DNA of 64,000 nt from Streptomyces abyssalis (GTDB lineage: Bacteria; Actinomycetota; Actinomycetes; Streptomycetales; Streptomycetaceae). The DNA is taken from contig NZ_LJGT01000038.1 of assembly GCF_001751365.1 (NCBI RefSeq), positions 50,466 to 114,465 of the forward strand, in the 5' to 3' direction. The translations under genes and the position numbers were made by a program. How positions within the stretch are numbered: the stretch's first letter is position 1; each line of letters opens with the position of its first letter. Below are positions 26,747 to 34,814 of the stretch, piece by piece. The notes under the pieces are model-generated. The model was given only the letters and a program-made list of their open reading frames with translations. It had not been told where the DNA came from and did no database searches.

Positions 26747-27931
26747 ATGGACGAAATACTCATCACCGGGCTCGGCGTCATCTCGTGCCTCGGCAACGGC
26801 GTCGACGCCTTCTGGCGAGGAATGAACGAGGCGGCCAGCGCTCCTCGCAGGGTGCCGGACCCGAATGCGCACATGGACATCCCGATGATGTACGGGGTGC
26901 CCGAAGCCGAAGTGCCCCGCGCCGAGCGGGAACCGGACGGGCAGCCACTCGGGCTCGGGTCCCGCTTCGCACTGGAGGTGTCCCGTCAGGCGATCGCTTC
27001 CGCCGAACTGGACGGCACCGATCCGCAGCGCATCGCCGTGGTCATCGGCACCGGAATGGGAGACGCCGGGCTGCACGAGGAGTGGCGCGTATCCGGATAT
27101 CCCGAGCGGGACGGCTGGTCCCCCACCTTCTGCGTCGCGTCCGCGGTGGGCAGCCTGGCCGGCGCAGAGGGTCCCAATATCAGCGTGAGCAACGCGTGTG
27201 CGGCGAGCGGCTTCGCCATATCCATCGCCGCCGACCTGATCCGCTCCGGCGAGGCCGACGTGGTCGTCACGGGAGGTGCCGAGGCGTACTCGCGTGTCGC
27301 GCTGGGCTGTTTCAACCGGCTCGGCGCCGTCGACAGCCGTCGGTGCCGCCCCTTCGACGCACACCGCGAAGGAACCGTCTTCGGTGAAGGGGCAGCCGCG
27401 CTCGTCCTCGAATCGGAGGAGCACGCCCGCCGGCGGGGCGCCCCCCGGGCCTACGCGCGCCTGGCCGGCGCGGGCTGGAGCTGCGACGCCCACCACACGA
27501 CTGCCATCGAGCCCGAGGGCGAACAGGTCGTACGGGCCATGCGGCAGGCTCTGCGCGAATCGGGAGTGGACCCGTCCGAGGTCGGCTGCGTCGTCCCGCA
27601 CGGCACCGGAACGCTGATCAACGACACCGTCGAGAGCAGGGCCCTGTCCGAGGTGCTGGGCCCCGTCGCCGCAAAGCACCCCCTGTACAGCCTCAAGTCC
27701 CTCATCGGCCACACCGGAGGGGCAGCGGGCGCACTCGCCGCACTCGCGGCGGTGCTCATCGTGCACCGCGGCACGGTGCCGCCGAACGTCCCCCGCGACG
27801 TGGCCGATCCCGAGTGCGAGGTGTCCCTCCCCGAACGGGCAGTGCCCTTCGACGGCTCCGCCGCGGTGGTCAACGCCTACGCCTTCGGCGGCAACAACGT
27901 CTCCCTCGTACTCCAGGAGGCCGGATCATGA
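26747..27931 (+). CDS. beta-ketoacyl synthase 3, catalytic (394 aa)
   Basis: Third condensing enzyme with Cys151 (SNACAASGFAISI), His285 (VPHGTGTLIND) and His322 (IGHTGGAAGAL) intact. ATG 26747 follows TCGGAG at a good distance. Its stop overlaps the next KS-like gene by four bases (ATGA), repeating the coupled pair design of KS2 and subunit A. The N-terminus contains an unusual Pro/Met-rich loop (residues 32-65). Together with KS1 and KS2 it makes three catalytic ketosynthases, more than one minimal PKS needs, so separate condensation phases are likely. Confidence 0.92.
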   Translation: MDEILITGLGVISCLGNGVDAFWRGMNEAASAPRRVPDPNAHMDIPMMYGVPEAEVPRAEREPDGQPLGLGSRFALEVSRQAIASAELDGTDPQRIAVVIGTGMGDAGLHEEWRVSGYPERDGWSPTFCVASAVGSLAGAEGPNISVSNACAASGFAISIAADLIRSGEADVVVTGGAEAYSRVALGCFNRLGAVDSRRCRPFDAHREGTVFGEGAAALVLESEEHARRRGAPRAYARLAGAGWSCDAHHTTAIEPEGEQVVRAMRQALRESGVDPSEVGCVVPHGTGTLINDTVESRALSEVLGPVAAKHPLYSLKSLIGHTGGAAGALAALAAVLIVHRGTVPPNVPRDVADPECEVSLPERAVPFDGSAAVVNAYAFGGNNVSLVLQEAGS

Positions 27932-28968
27932 GCGGACCCGAGATCACGAGTGCCGCTGCGGCGGAACTCACAGTCACCGGAATCGGAGTGATCAGCCCCC
28001 GGGGCCACGACGCGTCCGCGGCGACCCTGCCCGGCGCCGCGCCGTCCGGCGACTGGTTCGACTACCGCACGGAGCTGGGGCGCAGGGGGTACAAGTACCT
28101 GCCCGCCGCATCCCAGTACTTCCTGGCGGCGTGCAACCGTGCCCTCCGGGCCAGCGGCGGTTGCGAGCATGTGCCTGCGGAGGAGCGCGGGGCTGCCGTG
28201 GGCACCAACAGCGGGGCCGAGGGGCTGCACTCCGCGATGGACGAGACCATCGTCAAGACGGGCGCGGAGGACCTGAGTCCGGCGACGGCACCGTTCTTCT
28301 CCATCAATCTCTTCGGCAGCCGGATGGCGATGGAGCACGCCTTCAAGGGCTTCAACCTCACCCTCACAAGCCCGAGGGTCGCCGGATTCGAAGCACTCCG
28401 TACGGGGCTGCGCTCGCTCCGGCTCGGCCGTGCCTCGTGGCTGCTCGCCGGGGCGACCGAGGACGCGCTGGCCGTGCTCGATCCCGGCGCTTCCGGCTCG
28501 GAGGCCGGGGCCGTGGCCCTGGTCCTGGAGTCCGCCGCCGGGGCCGCAGCACGCGGAGCGACGTCACTGGGCGAGCTGTCGGTGCGCTCCGGCTTCCTCC
28601 CCCCGCACAAGGCCGGGCAGCCACAGGGCACAGAGCACGCCCGGCGGCTGCTCGGCACGGCGCTGACCGCCGGCGGGGGTACCGGCGGCGGGGGTACCGG
28701 CGGCCCGCCGGACGAAGTGACAGCGGTACTGGACGACTCACCGGTGGGGCGAGCAGTCACCGGAGCGCTGGGTGACACGGCACGCCGGGTCCCCGCCGGA
28801 TCGGGCTGCCTGGAGCCGCTGCTTCAGGCAGCCGGGGCGCTCGCCCGGGGCGGTGACCGGAGCGCGGCGGTGGTCACCGCGGCGGCGACGGGAGAGGTCG
28901 CCGTATGCCGGATCACACCGGCGCGCACCGGCACCGCCGCCCACCGGCAATCCGACAACGAGGCATGA
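27928..28968 (+). CDS. ketosynthase-like subunit B without active-site Cys (346 aa)
   Basis: KS homologue with Arg at the position of the catalytic cysteine (FNLTLTSPRVAGFEAL) and no HGTGT or GHT histidines. The N-terminus keeps the KS signature LTVTGIGVISPRG. A Gly/Thr-rich loop encoded by a short DNA repeat sits at about residues 247-259. Overlap with KS3 (ATGA) points to a KS3-B heterodimer. Length (346 aa) matches subunit A and subunit C (374 aa), so the three cysteine-less proteins form a class of their own inside the cluster. Confidence 0.85.
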   Translation: MSGPEITSAAAAELTVTGIGVISPRGHDASAATLPGAAPSGDWFDYRTELGRRGYKYLPAASQYFLAACNRALRASGGCEHVPAEERGAAVGTNSGAEGLHSAMDETIVKTGAEDLSPATAPFFSINLFGSRMAMEHAFKGFNLTLTSPRVAGFEALRTGLRSLRLGRASWLLAGATEDALAVLDPGASGSEAGAVALVLESAAGAAARGATSLGELSVRSGFLPPHKAGQPQGTEHARRLLGTALTAGGGTGGGGTGGPPDEVTAVLDDSPVGRAVTGALGDTARRVPAGSGCLEPLLQAAGALARGGDRSAAVVTAAATGEVAVCRITPARTGTAAHRQSDNEA

Positions 28969-28981
28969 GGAGACGACAGTC

Positions 28982-29776
28982 ATGACATCCCCGCTCCGCG
29001 GATCGTGGGCACTCGTCCTGGGTGTGTCGAGCGGCATGGGGCTCGCAGTGGCCCGTGAGCTCGCCCACGAGGGCGTCAACATCCTCGGCGTGCACTTCGA
29101 CACGGCCGAGGGACAGGAGAAGGCGGCCACGGCGGCCGAGGAACTGCGCAGTCTCGGTGTCGAGGCGCACTTCCACAACGCCAACGCCGCACGCGCCGCC
29201 ACCCGTGCCGAACTGGTGCCGCAGTTCGGCGAGTTCACCGGGGACCGGGGCATCCGCGTGCTCGTGCACTCGCTCGCCTTCGGCACCCTCGTGCCGTTCC
29301 TGCCCGCAGAGGGACGCGCCGGGCTCTCGGAACGGCAGATGGCCATGACGCTCGACGTCATGGCTCACTCGCTCGTGCACTGGACGCAGGACCTGTACGC
29401 GGCGGGGCTGCTGCGCGCCGGGGCCAAGGTCTACGCGATGACGAGCGCCGGCGACCAGAAGGTGACGGCGAACTACGGCGCGGTGTCCGCGGCCAAGTGT
29501 GCGCTGGAGTCCCATGTGCGCCAGCTCGCGGTGGAGTTGGCGTCCGCAGGCGTCGCCGTCAACGCCCTGCGCGCCGGGGTGACGGTGACCCCTTCGCTGG
29601 AACGCATCCCCGAGCACACCGAGCTCGTCGAGCGTGCCGAGGCGAACAACCCGCACCGGCGTCTGACCCGTCCCGAGGACGTCGGCGAAGCGGTGGCGCT
29701 GCTTTCCCGTACGGACTCCTCGTGGATCACGGGCAACGTGATCGGTGTCGACGGCGGCGAAGTCCTCACGGCCTGA
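28982..29776 (+). CDS. enoyl-ACP reductase-type SDR, FabI/FabL-like (264 aa)
   Basis: SDR with the Tyr-x6-Lys arrangement of FabI/FabL enoyl reductases (Tyr165 and Lys172 in NYGAVSAAK), not the Tyr-x3-Lys of ketoreductases. The N-terminal dinucleotide loop is LGVSSGMGLAVAREL, the TSAG segment around 154-157 replaces the catalytic Ser motif, and the C-terminus ITGNVIGVDGGEVL is typical. It should reduce trans-2-enoyl-ACP to the saturated acyl-ACP, so at least one extension cycle is fully reduced. Start ATG 28982 has GGAG just upstream and lies 13 bp after subunit B. Confidence 0.85.
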   Translation: MTSPLRGSWALVLGVSSGMGLAVARELAHEGVNILGVHFDTAEGQEKAATAAEELRSLGVEAHFHNANAARAATRAELVPQFGEFTGDRGIRVLVHSLAFGTLVPFLPAEGRAGLSERQMAMTLDVMAHSLVHWTQDLYAAGLLRAGAKVYAMTSAGDQKVTANYGAVSAAKCALESHVRQLAVELASAGVAVNALRAGVTVTPSLERIPEHTELVERAEANNPHRRLTRPEDVGEAVALLSRTDSSWITGNVIGVDGGEVLTA

Positions 29777-29793
29777 TGGAGAACGAGGAAGCG

Positions 29794-30864
29794 ATGAACA
29801 GCACCGACCCCCCGCCGGGCACCCGCATGGTGCGCCGCGCCGGGCGGGCCCTGTCGGCCCCTCTCGACGCACTGCGCGGCGCCGCCCTCGGGGTCCGGCA
29901 CGCATACCGCCTCTACCACCCGCCCAACAGCCGCGTCGGCCGTACGCCCGAGAACAAGGGCCTGGCGACGCGCCGGATGCACATCACCACGACCCGGGAC
30001 GCCGTCACGCTCGACGCCTGGGCGGTCCCCGGGGACGGGCCGCACACGGTCGTGATCTGTCACGGCATGGAGCGTTCCAAGTCCAGCGTGCTGGGCCACA
30101 TCGAGATGCTGCACCGGGCCGGACACAACGTCGTCGCCTACGACATGCGCAATCACGGGGAGAGCAGCGGGGACCGCCGCTACGGAAGCATGGCCCGGCG
30201 CTACACCAGCGATCTGCGGGACGTGCTGCGGGCCGTCGCCGCCGATCCGGAGCTGGGGGGCGGACGGCTCGCGGTCCTCGGATTCTCCTTCTCGGCGTGG
30301 CCCGCCCTCTACGTGCTGCGTGACCCCGGCGTCGCCGTGAGCGCTGTCGTGGCGGACAGCGGGCCGATGTACGAGATCGGCACCGGTCTCGGGGCGTTCG
30401 CGACGCTGCGCCGCGGCAGTCTGCCCGAACGGCTGCGGCGAGCAGCGGCGTTCGTGCCCTACCGCTTCGTCTTCCGGACCGTGGCCCTGCACATGCTCGC
30501 CATCAAGGACTGGCCGCCGGAGCTGCCGGGAGTCACGACACGCCTGATGTTCGTCGCAGGCGCACAGGACCCCGTCGTCGGCGCGGACCAGGTACGCCGG
30601 GTGGCCGAGAGCTACCCCGGCTCCGGATTCTGGGCGTCGCAGCACGCCATGCACATGAACGCTCTGCGGTTCGACCGGCACGAGTACACCGAGCGCGTTC
30701 TGGACTTTCTCGCGGCCGCGTTCGCCGAAGGCACTCCCGCGGCAGCGTCCGAGGACGGAACAGGACCGTACGGGAAGCGGACGGCGGACACGGACGGCCC
30801 GTCCCCGCCGGAGCGGCGGAGGATGCCGGCCACCTCGGGCAAGGAGGCAACCGCCCATGACTGA
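29794..30864 (+). CDS. alpha/beta hydrolase, paralogue of the one at 36971 (356 aa)
   Basis: Alpha/beta hydrolase with nucleophile elbow VLGFSFSAWPALY (GFSFS), the acid in VAGAQDPVV and the His in ASQHAMHMN. The N-terminal region shares a YHPPNSRVG-like segment and the VVICHGMERSKSS and YDMRNHGESSG blocks with the protein encoded at 36971 (FHPPRRARH, VVVGHGIGLNKSA and FDHRNHGESGR). I chose ATG 29794 because GAGGAA precedes it; an upstream ATG at 29776 overlaps the ER stop but lacks a ribosome site. The tail (last 40 residues) is low-complexity. It overlaps the first DsrE-like gene by eight bases. Confidence 0.82.
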   Translation: MNSTDPPPGTRMVRRAGRALSAPLDALRGAALGVRHAYRLYHPPNSRVGRTPENKGLATRRMHITTTRDAVTLDAWAVPGDGPHTVVICHGMERSKSSVLGHIEMLHRAGHNVVAYDMRNHGESSGDRRYGSMARRYTSDLRDVLRAVAADPELGGGRLAVLGFSFSAWPALYVLRDPGVAVSAVVADSGPMYEIGTGLGAFATLRRGSLPERLRRAAAFVPYRFVFRTVALHMLAIKDWPPELPGVTTRLMFVAGAQDPVVGADQVRRVAESYPGSGFWASQHAMHMNALRFDRHEYTERVLDFLAAAFAEGTPAAASEDGTGPYGKRTADTDGPSPPERRRMPATSGKEATAHD

Positions 30865-31183
30865 ACATCTGCTGATCGAGAGCGGCGGCCCTTCCGCGGG
30901 CCAGGGGTGCGAACGGTTCGTCGAGGACGCCCTTCACCTGGCCCGGTCGGGCCGCTCGACCTCCCTCTTCCTCGTCGACAACGCGGTCACCGCCGCGGTC
31001 CGCGGAGCGATGCCCGTACTGGACCGGTTCGTGGGTGAGGGCGGGGAGCTGATGGTCGATTCGGTGGCCGTACGGCAACGGGCGCTGGAGCCGGGGGACT
31101 TCGTGGCGGCGGCCCGGATCGTGGAGATGGACGACGTGGCTTCCATGATCCTCGCGGCGGACACCAGGGTGGTGTGGCACTGA
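30857..31183 (+). CDS. DsrE/TusD-family small protein 1 (108 aa)
   Basis: Small alpha/beta protein with the DsrE-like opening (LLIESGGPSAGQG, then an acidic/aliphatic helix ALHLARSGRSTSLFLVDNAV) and a strand-helix pattern typical of DsrE, TusD and YchN folds. It has a single Cys (residue 18) that is not at the canonical persulfide position. It begins inside the hydrolase gene (8-bp overlap) and is followed by a second family member two bases after its stop. In sulfur relays DsrE, DsrF and DsrH (or TusD, C, B) form a heterohexamer; here a comparable trio lies in a polyketide operon. Confidence 0.7.
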   Translation: MTEHLLIESGGPSAGQGCERFVEDALHLARSGRSTSLFLVDNAVTAAVRGAMPVLDRFVGEGGELMVDSVAVRQRALEPGDFVAAARIVEMDDVASMILAADTRVVWH

Positions 31184-31184
31184 C

Positions 31185-31592
31185 ATGGCGCAGAAGATCA
31201 CGCCCACGGACGTCATGCTGGCCGTCTACGGAAGCCCTCACCAGACGGAACTCATCACGACCGCGCTGCGGTTGACGCAGGCGCTCCTCGACCGCGGTGC
31301 ACGGGTGCAGATATGGACGTGCGGCGACGCGACAGGGCTGACCCGCAGCACCCTGGGCCGCACCAAGCCCCGCAACGTCCTGCGCTGGACCACCGATTAC
31401 CCCTCCAGCGCGTCCGTGATCAGTGACCTGCTCGATGAGTACCCGGACCTCCTCCACTGGTACGTGTGCCGCTTCTGCTCCGACGAGCGAGGAATGAGCG
31501 AGCAGATTCCCCAGGTGCGGCGGCGTCCCCCTTTCACCTTCTGGGACCACACGAAGTCCGCGGGGAAACTGCTCACGTTGGGGGTGTGCTGA
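31185..31592 (+). CDS. DsrE/DsrF-family small protein 2 with C-x-x-C (135 aa)
   Basis: Second member of the trio. The N-terminal strand is VMLAVYGSPHQTEL, followed by a long helix (LRLTQALLDRGARVQIWTCG). A C-x-x-C motif (Cys95 and Cys98 in WYVCRFCSDERGM) is followed by Arg-Gly, the pattern of the persulfide-carrying cysteine loop in DsrE/YchN-like proteins. It is the only one of the three with such a motif, so if sulfur is transferred this is the likely carrier. It is tightly spaced (1 bp before, 2 bp after). An alternative is a redox or metal-binding role. Confidence 0.7.
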   Translation: MAQKITPTDVMLAVYGSPHQTELITTALRLTQALLDRGARVQIWTCGDATGLTRSTLGRTKPRNVLRWTTDYPSSASVISDLLDEYPDLLHWYVCRFCSDERGMSEQIPQVRRRPPFTFWDHTKSAGKLLTLGVC

Positions 31593-31594
31593 GA

Positions 31595-31990
31595 ATGCCG
31601 GATTCCGGTCCCCTCATCATCGTGGAAAGGGCCTACCGCGGCTCGGTGGAAACCCAGTTCGCGGACGTGCTCTATTTCATCCGCGAACTGAACCGGCAGA
31701 CGGGCGGACTGCACCTGGCGCTGCGCGGACTGACCGCCACCTACGCGCTGGAAGCCCCGTCCTACGAACCCGCCGTACGGCTCGGAAGCAGACGGCTGGA
31801 CACCCTCCCCGACCCGCGCGCGTCGATCAGGGAGATGCTCGACGACGACGCGGTGGTCTGGGTCGAGGAACCGGACCTCGCACGGCTCGGACCGACTGCG
31901 CGCACCCGGCTCCTCGACGGCGTCCGGTGCGCCGCCCAGGGCGAACTGACCCTCCGCTGGGCCGAATTCCCGCGGGTGTGGTTCATGTGA
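31595..31990 (+). CDS. DsrE/DsrH-like small protein 3 (131 aa)
   Basis: Third small protein of the run. The pattern LIIVERAYRGSVETQFADVL, then YFIRELNRQTGGLHLALRG, gives the strand-helix-strand order of the DsrE superfamily, but it is the most diverged of the three and has only one late Cys (in DGVRCAAQ) away from the usual active position. It lies two bases after protein 2 and 44 bp before subunit C. Interpretation as the structural third subunit of a DsrEFH/TusBCD-like complex is an inference from size, order and fold pattern. Confidence 0.55.
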   Translation: MPDSGPLIIVERAYRGSVETQFADVLYFIRELNRQTGGLHLALRGLTATYALEAPSYEPAVRLGSRRLDTLPDPRASIREMLDDDAVVWVEEPDLARLGPTARTRLLDGVRCAAQGELTLRWAEFPRVWFM

Positions 31991-32034
31991 CACGCAACGC
32001 AGACCTCTCAGCACCCGAAGGAGCTCACTCCACG

Positions 32035-33159
32035 ATGGCCATATCCGCCTCCGGGCCGCTCATCTCCGCGTGGGCCGCCGTCTCACCCTGGGGCCTCGAC
32101 CGCCGGGACTTCAGCTCCGGGCTGCGCGAGGCCCGTACGACCGCCGCACCGCTGGACCGTGAGACCTGGACACTGCCTCGTCACGAGGCATGCCTGGTCC
32201 CGGACTTCGACATCAAGCAGATCCTGGGCCGGAAGGGGACGCGATCGATGGACCGCGCCACCGGTCTCGCCGTGACCGCTCTCAAACAACTCCTCGACGA
32301 CGGCGGCGGCGGACGGCTCGACGGCGTCGGGGAGGACACGGGCCTCGCGCTGGGAACCAGCACGGGCAGCGCCCAGAGCATCATGTCCTTCACGCGCGAC
32401 TCCCTTACCGGTGCCAAGCCCTACTTCGTCGACCCGGCCCGCTTCCCCAACACGGTCATGAACTGCGCCGCCGGGCAGTCGGCCATCTGGCACCGGCTCA
32501 AGGGCCCCAACACCACGGTCGCGGGCGGGCGCGCGACCGGACTGCTGGCCCTCAGGTACGCGCTGCGGCTGCAGCGTGCGGGGAGATCGGACACCGTCCT
32601 GTGCGGCGCGGTCGAGGAGTTCTCCGCAGCGCGCGCCTGGCTGGACTGGCACGGCCGCAACGGGACTCCTGCAGAGGCGGAAGGCGAGAACCGACCGCTC
32701 GGCGAGGGGGCCGCGGTGTGGCTGATCGAACCGGCCGAGGACATGCGGCGCAACGCGCGGACCGGCCTGGCGGAAGTCCTCGGTCTGGAGTTCGGTTTCA
32801 CGCCGGACACCGGAGACATCCCGGCCACCCTGGAAAGGTGCGTCAGCACCCTGCTCACCCGGGCGGACATCGGCGCACACGACGTGTGGGCGGTCGCCGC
32901 TTCGACGCCGCCGGGCCGGCAGGGCGACGCGGAGCAGGAGGCGCTGGAGAAGATCTTCGCCCGTCACGAACCCCGCGCCGTGCCGTGTGCCGACCTGATC
33001 GGCGACACCTACGCTGCGTCGGCCGCCATGCAGTTCGGCGCCGTGCTCTCGCTGGCCGAAGGGGACGACGCCGCGGGCAGGTACGCGCTGATCACCTCCG
33101 CCGAGAGCGGCGGAACGACCGGAGCGGCGCTGCTGAAGCTGCGAGGTGCACCCCGATGA
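32035..33159 (+). CDS. ketosynthase-like subunit C without active-site Cys (374 aa)
   Basis: KS homologue in which the nucleophile region reads GPNTTVAGGRATGLLAL, with Arg instead of Cys (as in subunit B), and both histidine motifs are replaced. The KS core (DRATGLAVTALKQLL, LALGTSTGSAQS, ENRPLGEGAAVWLIE) is otherwise easy to follow. It has no adjacent catalytic KS; its stop overlaps the transacylase start by four bases (ATGA). KS1 is the only catalytic KS without a coupled partner, so KS1-C is the simplest pairing. ATG 32035 has AAGGAG at 32018-32023. Confidence 0.85.
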   Translation: MAISASGPLISAWAAVSPWGLDRRDFSSGLREARTTAAPLDRETWTLPRHEACLVPDFDIKQILGRKGTRSMDRATGLAVTALKQLLDDGGGGRLDGVGEDTGLALGTSTGSAQSIMSFTRDSLTGAKPYFVDPARFPNTVMNCAAGQSAIWHRLKGPNTTVAGGRATGLLALRYALRLQRAGRSDTVLCGAVEEFSAARAWLDWHGRNGTPAEAEGENRPLGEGAAVWLIEPAEDMRRNARTGLAEVLGLEFGFTPDTGDIPATLERCVSTLLTRADIGAHDVWAVAASTPPGRQGDAEQEALEKIFARHEPRAVPCADLIGDTYAASAAMQFGAVLSLAEGDDAAGRYALITSAESGGTTGAALLKLRGAPR

Positions 33160-34106
33160 CGGCGGACGCGACGCCCACCGCGGTCGTCTTCCCCGGCCAG
33201 GGCACGCAGAAGCAGGGGATGGGCGGCCCCTGGCAGGACTGCGGCTCCTGGCCGCTGGTCAAGGAGATCTCGGAGCACGTCGGCACGGACCTCGAAGAAC
33301 TGCTGCTCAATGCCGACGACGAGGCGCTCCGCCGTACGGACCGCGCACAGCTGGCGGTGTTCACCGTGGGCGTCCTCGCCTTCCACGAGGCTGTCGCCGC
33401 CGGTGTCCTCAAGACCGTCGCCGGCTACGCGGGACACAGCCTGGGCGAATACGTGGCGATGCACGCGGCGGGCGCCCTCGAACTCGGCGACGCGGCACGT
33501 CTCGTCGCGGCACGCGGCCGTGCGATGCGCGACGCGGCCGAGGAACGGCCCGGTGCCATGGGCGCGCTGATCAAGGCGGACGAGGAGACGGCCGAGTCCC
33601 TGACCGCCGATGCCCGCGCCGCCGGGCACGACGTGTGGGTGGCCAATCTGAACTCCCCCGGTCAGGCGGTGGTTTCCGGCACCGCCGACGGCATCGGCCA
33701 TGTGGCGGACGCTGCCGCCGTACACGGGGCGAGACTCGTACGGCTGCCGGTGGGCGGAGCTTTCCACAGCCCGATGATGTCGGCCGCCGCCACCCGGCTC
33801 GCCGGCGCTCTCGCCTCCGTTCCCTTCGCCGACGTACACGCCCCTGTCGCAGCGAACGTCGACGGCCGCCTGCGAACCGGCGCCGAGGCGCACTGGCCGG
33901 AGCTGGAGATGCGGCAGCTGACCGGTCCGGTGCTCTGGGAACGCGGCGTGCGCTCGCTCCACGGCGAACTGGGCTGCCGCCGCTTCCTCGAACTGGGCCG
34001 GGGCCGGACGCTCTCCGGCATGATCACGCGGATTCTCCCGGAGTCGACGACGGCGTCGGCCGGCTCGCCGGAGGAGCTGCGGGCGCTGACGTCCGTCAGA
34101 ACCTGA
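33156..34106 (+). CDS. fabD: malonyl-CoA:ACP transacylase, FabD-like (316 aa)
   Basis: Loads malonyl units onto the carrier proteins. The N-terminus VVFPGQGTQKQGMG, nucleophile Ser95 in GHSLGEYVAM, Arg120 in ARGRAMRDA (malonyl carboxylate contact) and His204 in GGAFHSPMM are all present. Length is normal. A cluster-specific FabD is not always found in type II PKS clusters, which often borrow the housekeeping enzyme, so this pathway appears self-sufficient for extender loading. Coupled to subunit C by an ATGA overlap; ACP2 follows after 64 bp. Confidence 0.92.
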   Translation: MTADATPTAVVFPGQGTQKQGMGGPWQDCGSWPLVKEISEHVGTDLEELLLNADDEALRRTDRAQLAVFTVGVLAFHEAVAAGVLKTVAGYAGHSLGEYVAMHAAGALELGDAARLVAARGRAMRDAAEERPGAMGALIKADEETAESLTADARAAGHDVWVANLNSPGQAVVSGTADGIGHVADAAAVHGARLVRLPVGGAFHSPMMSAAATRLAGALASVPFADVHAPVAANVDGRLRTGAEAHWPELEMRQLTGPVLWERGVRSLHGELGCRRFLELGRGRTLSGMITRILPESTTASAGSPEELRALTSVRT

Positions 34107-34170
34107 ACGCGCCGTCACGCACGAGCCACCGCACACCACGACCGAGAACAACCGAGAGAGAGGCAGAACC

Positions 34171-34431
34171 ATGTCCGAAACCACCTCGCCCGACCTGGAT
34201 TTCGAAGATCTGCGCCACACGATCGCCGACATCCTCGACGTCGAGATCGACGAGCTGACCGACGACGCCCACTTCGTGGAGACCCTCGGCGTCGACTCGC
34301 TGATGGCCCTCGAAGTCATGGTGGTCCTGGAGCGGAAGTACGGCGTCAAGCTTCAGGAGGACGAACTGAAGGAGGTCACGACGCTGAAGAAGGCTTACGG
34401 CCTGCTCGGGGAGAAGGTCGGGAAGCAGTGA
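34171..34431 (+). CDS. acyl carrier protein 2 (86 aa)
   Basis: Second carrier protein, with phosphopantetheine serine in LGVDSLMALEVMV, a canonical G-V-D-S-L-M-A-L-E motif closer to standard PKS carriers than ACP1 (DADSLRAIE). Helix I is acidic (DLDFEDLRHTIADIL). A GAGAGAGGCAG ribosome site precedes ATG 34171. The stop overlaps the dehydratase start (GTGA). Position next to the transacylase, dehydratases and ketoreductase suggests this is the elongation carrier. Confidence 0.94.
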   Translation: MSETTSPDLDFEDLRHTIADILDVEIDELTDDAHFVETLGVDSLMALEVMVVLERKYGVKLQEDELKEVTTLKKAYGLLGEKVGKQ

Positions 34432-34814
34432 CGAACACACTCTGCAGCCCGGTCGGGAGGGCTCCCGAAGTGATCGAGTCCGGCCTCCGGGCACGGACCG
34501 AGGTGACCGTTCCACCCGACGAGAAGGTCTTCCCCGGCCACTACCCGGGCTTCCCGATCTACCCCGGCGTGTGCATCGTCGAGTGCGTGCACCGGAGTGC
34601 TCTGGCCACCGTTCCCGGCTCCGCCGACGAGTGGGAGATGCACGCCGTGGAGGCGACGCGGTTCGTCGCACCGGTCTTCCCCGGCGACGCGCTGAGCATC
34701 GGCATCGACTGGTCGCAGCGGGACGGGGCGTGGCGCTGCAAGGCCCTGGTCTCCTCCGATCGCGGCGAAGTCGCCCAGGTGAGGCTCCGTTTCGGACCGA
34801 GGAGGCCCCGGTGA
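34428..34814 (+). CDS. FabZ-type beta-hydroxyacyl-ACP dehydratase subunit, catalytic (128 aa)
   Basis: Single-hotdog dehydratase. The catalytic His38 (PGHYPGFP) and Glu52 (GVCIVECVH) are 14 residues apart, as in FabZ (His54/Glu68 in E. coli). It is short (128 aa), lacking the long N-terminal arm of many FabZ proteins. GTG start within the ACP2 stop; its stop overlaps the next dehydratase-like gene (GTGA). It probably forms a heterodimer with that protein and removes water from 3-hydroxyacyl-ACP to give trans double bonds. Confidence 0.85.
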   Translation: MTNTLCSPVGRAPEVIESGLRARTEVTVPPDEKVFPGHYPGFPIYPGVCIVECVHRSALATVPGSADEWEMHAVEATRFVAPVFPGDALSIGIDWSQRDGAWRCKALVSSDRGEVAQVRLRFGPRRPR

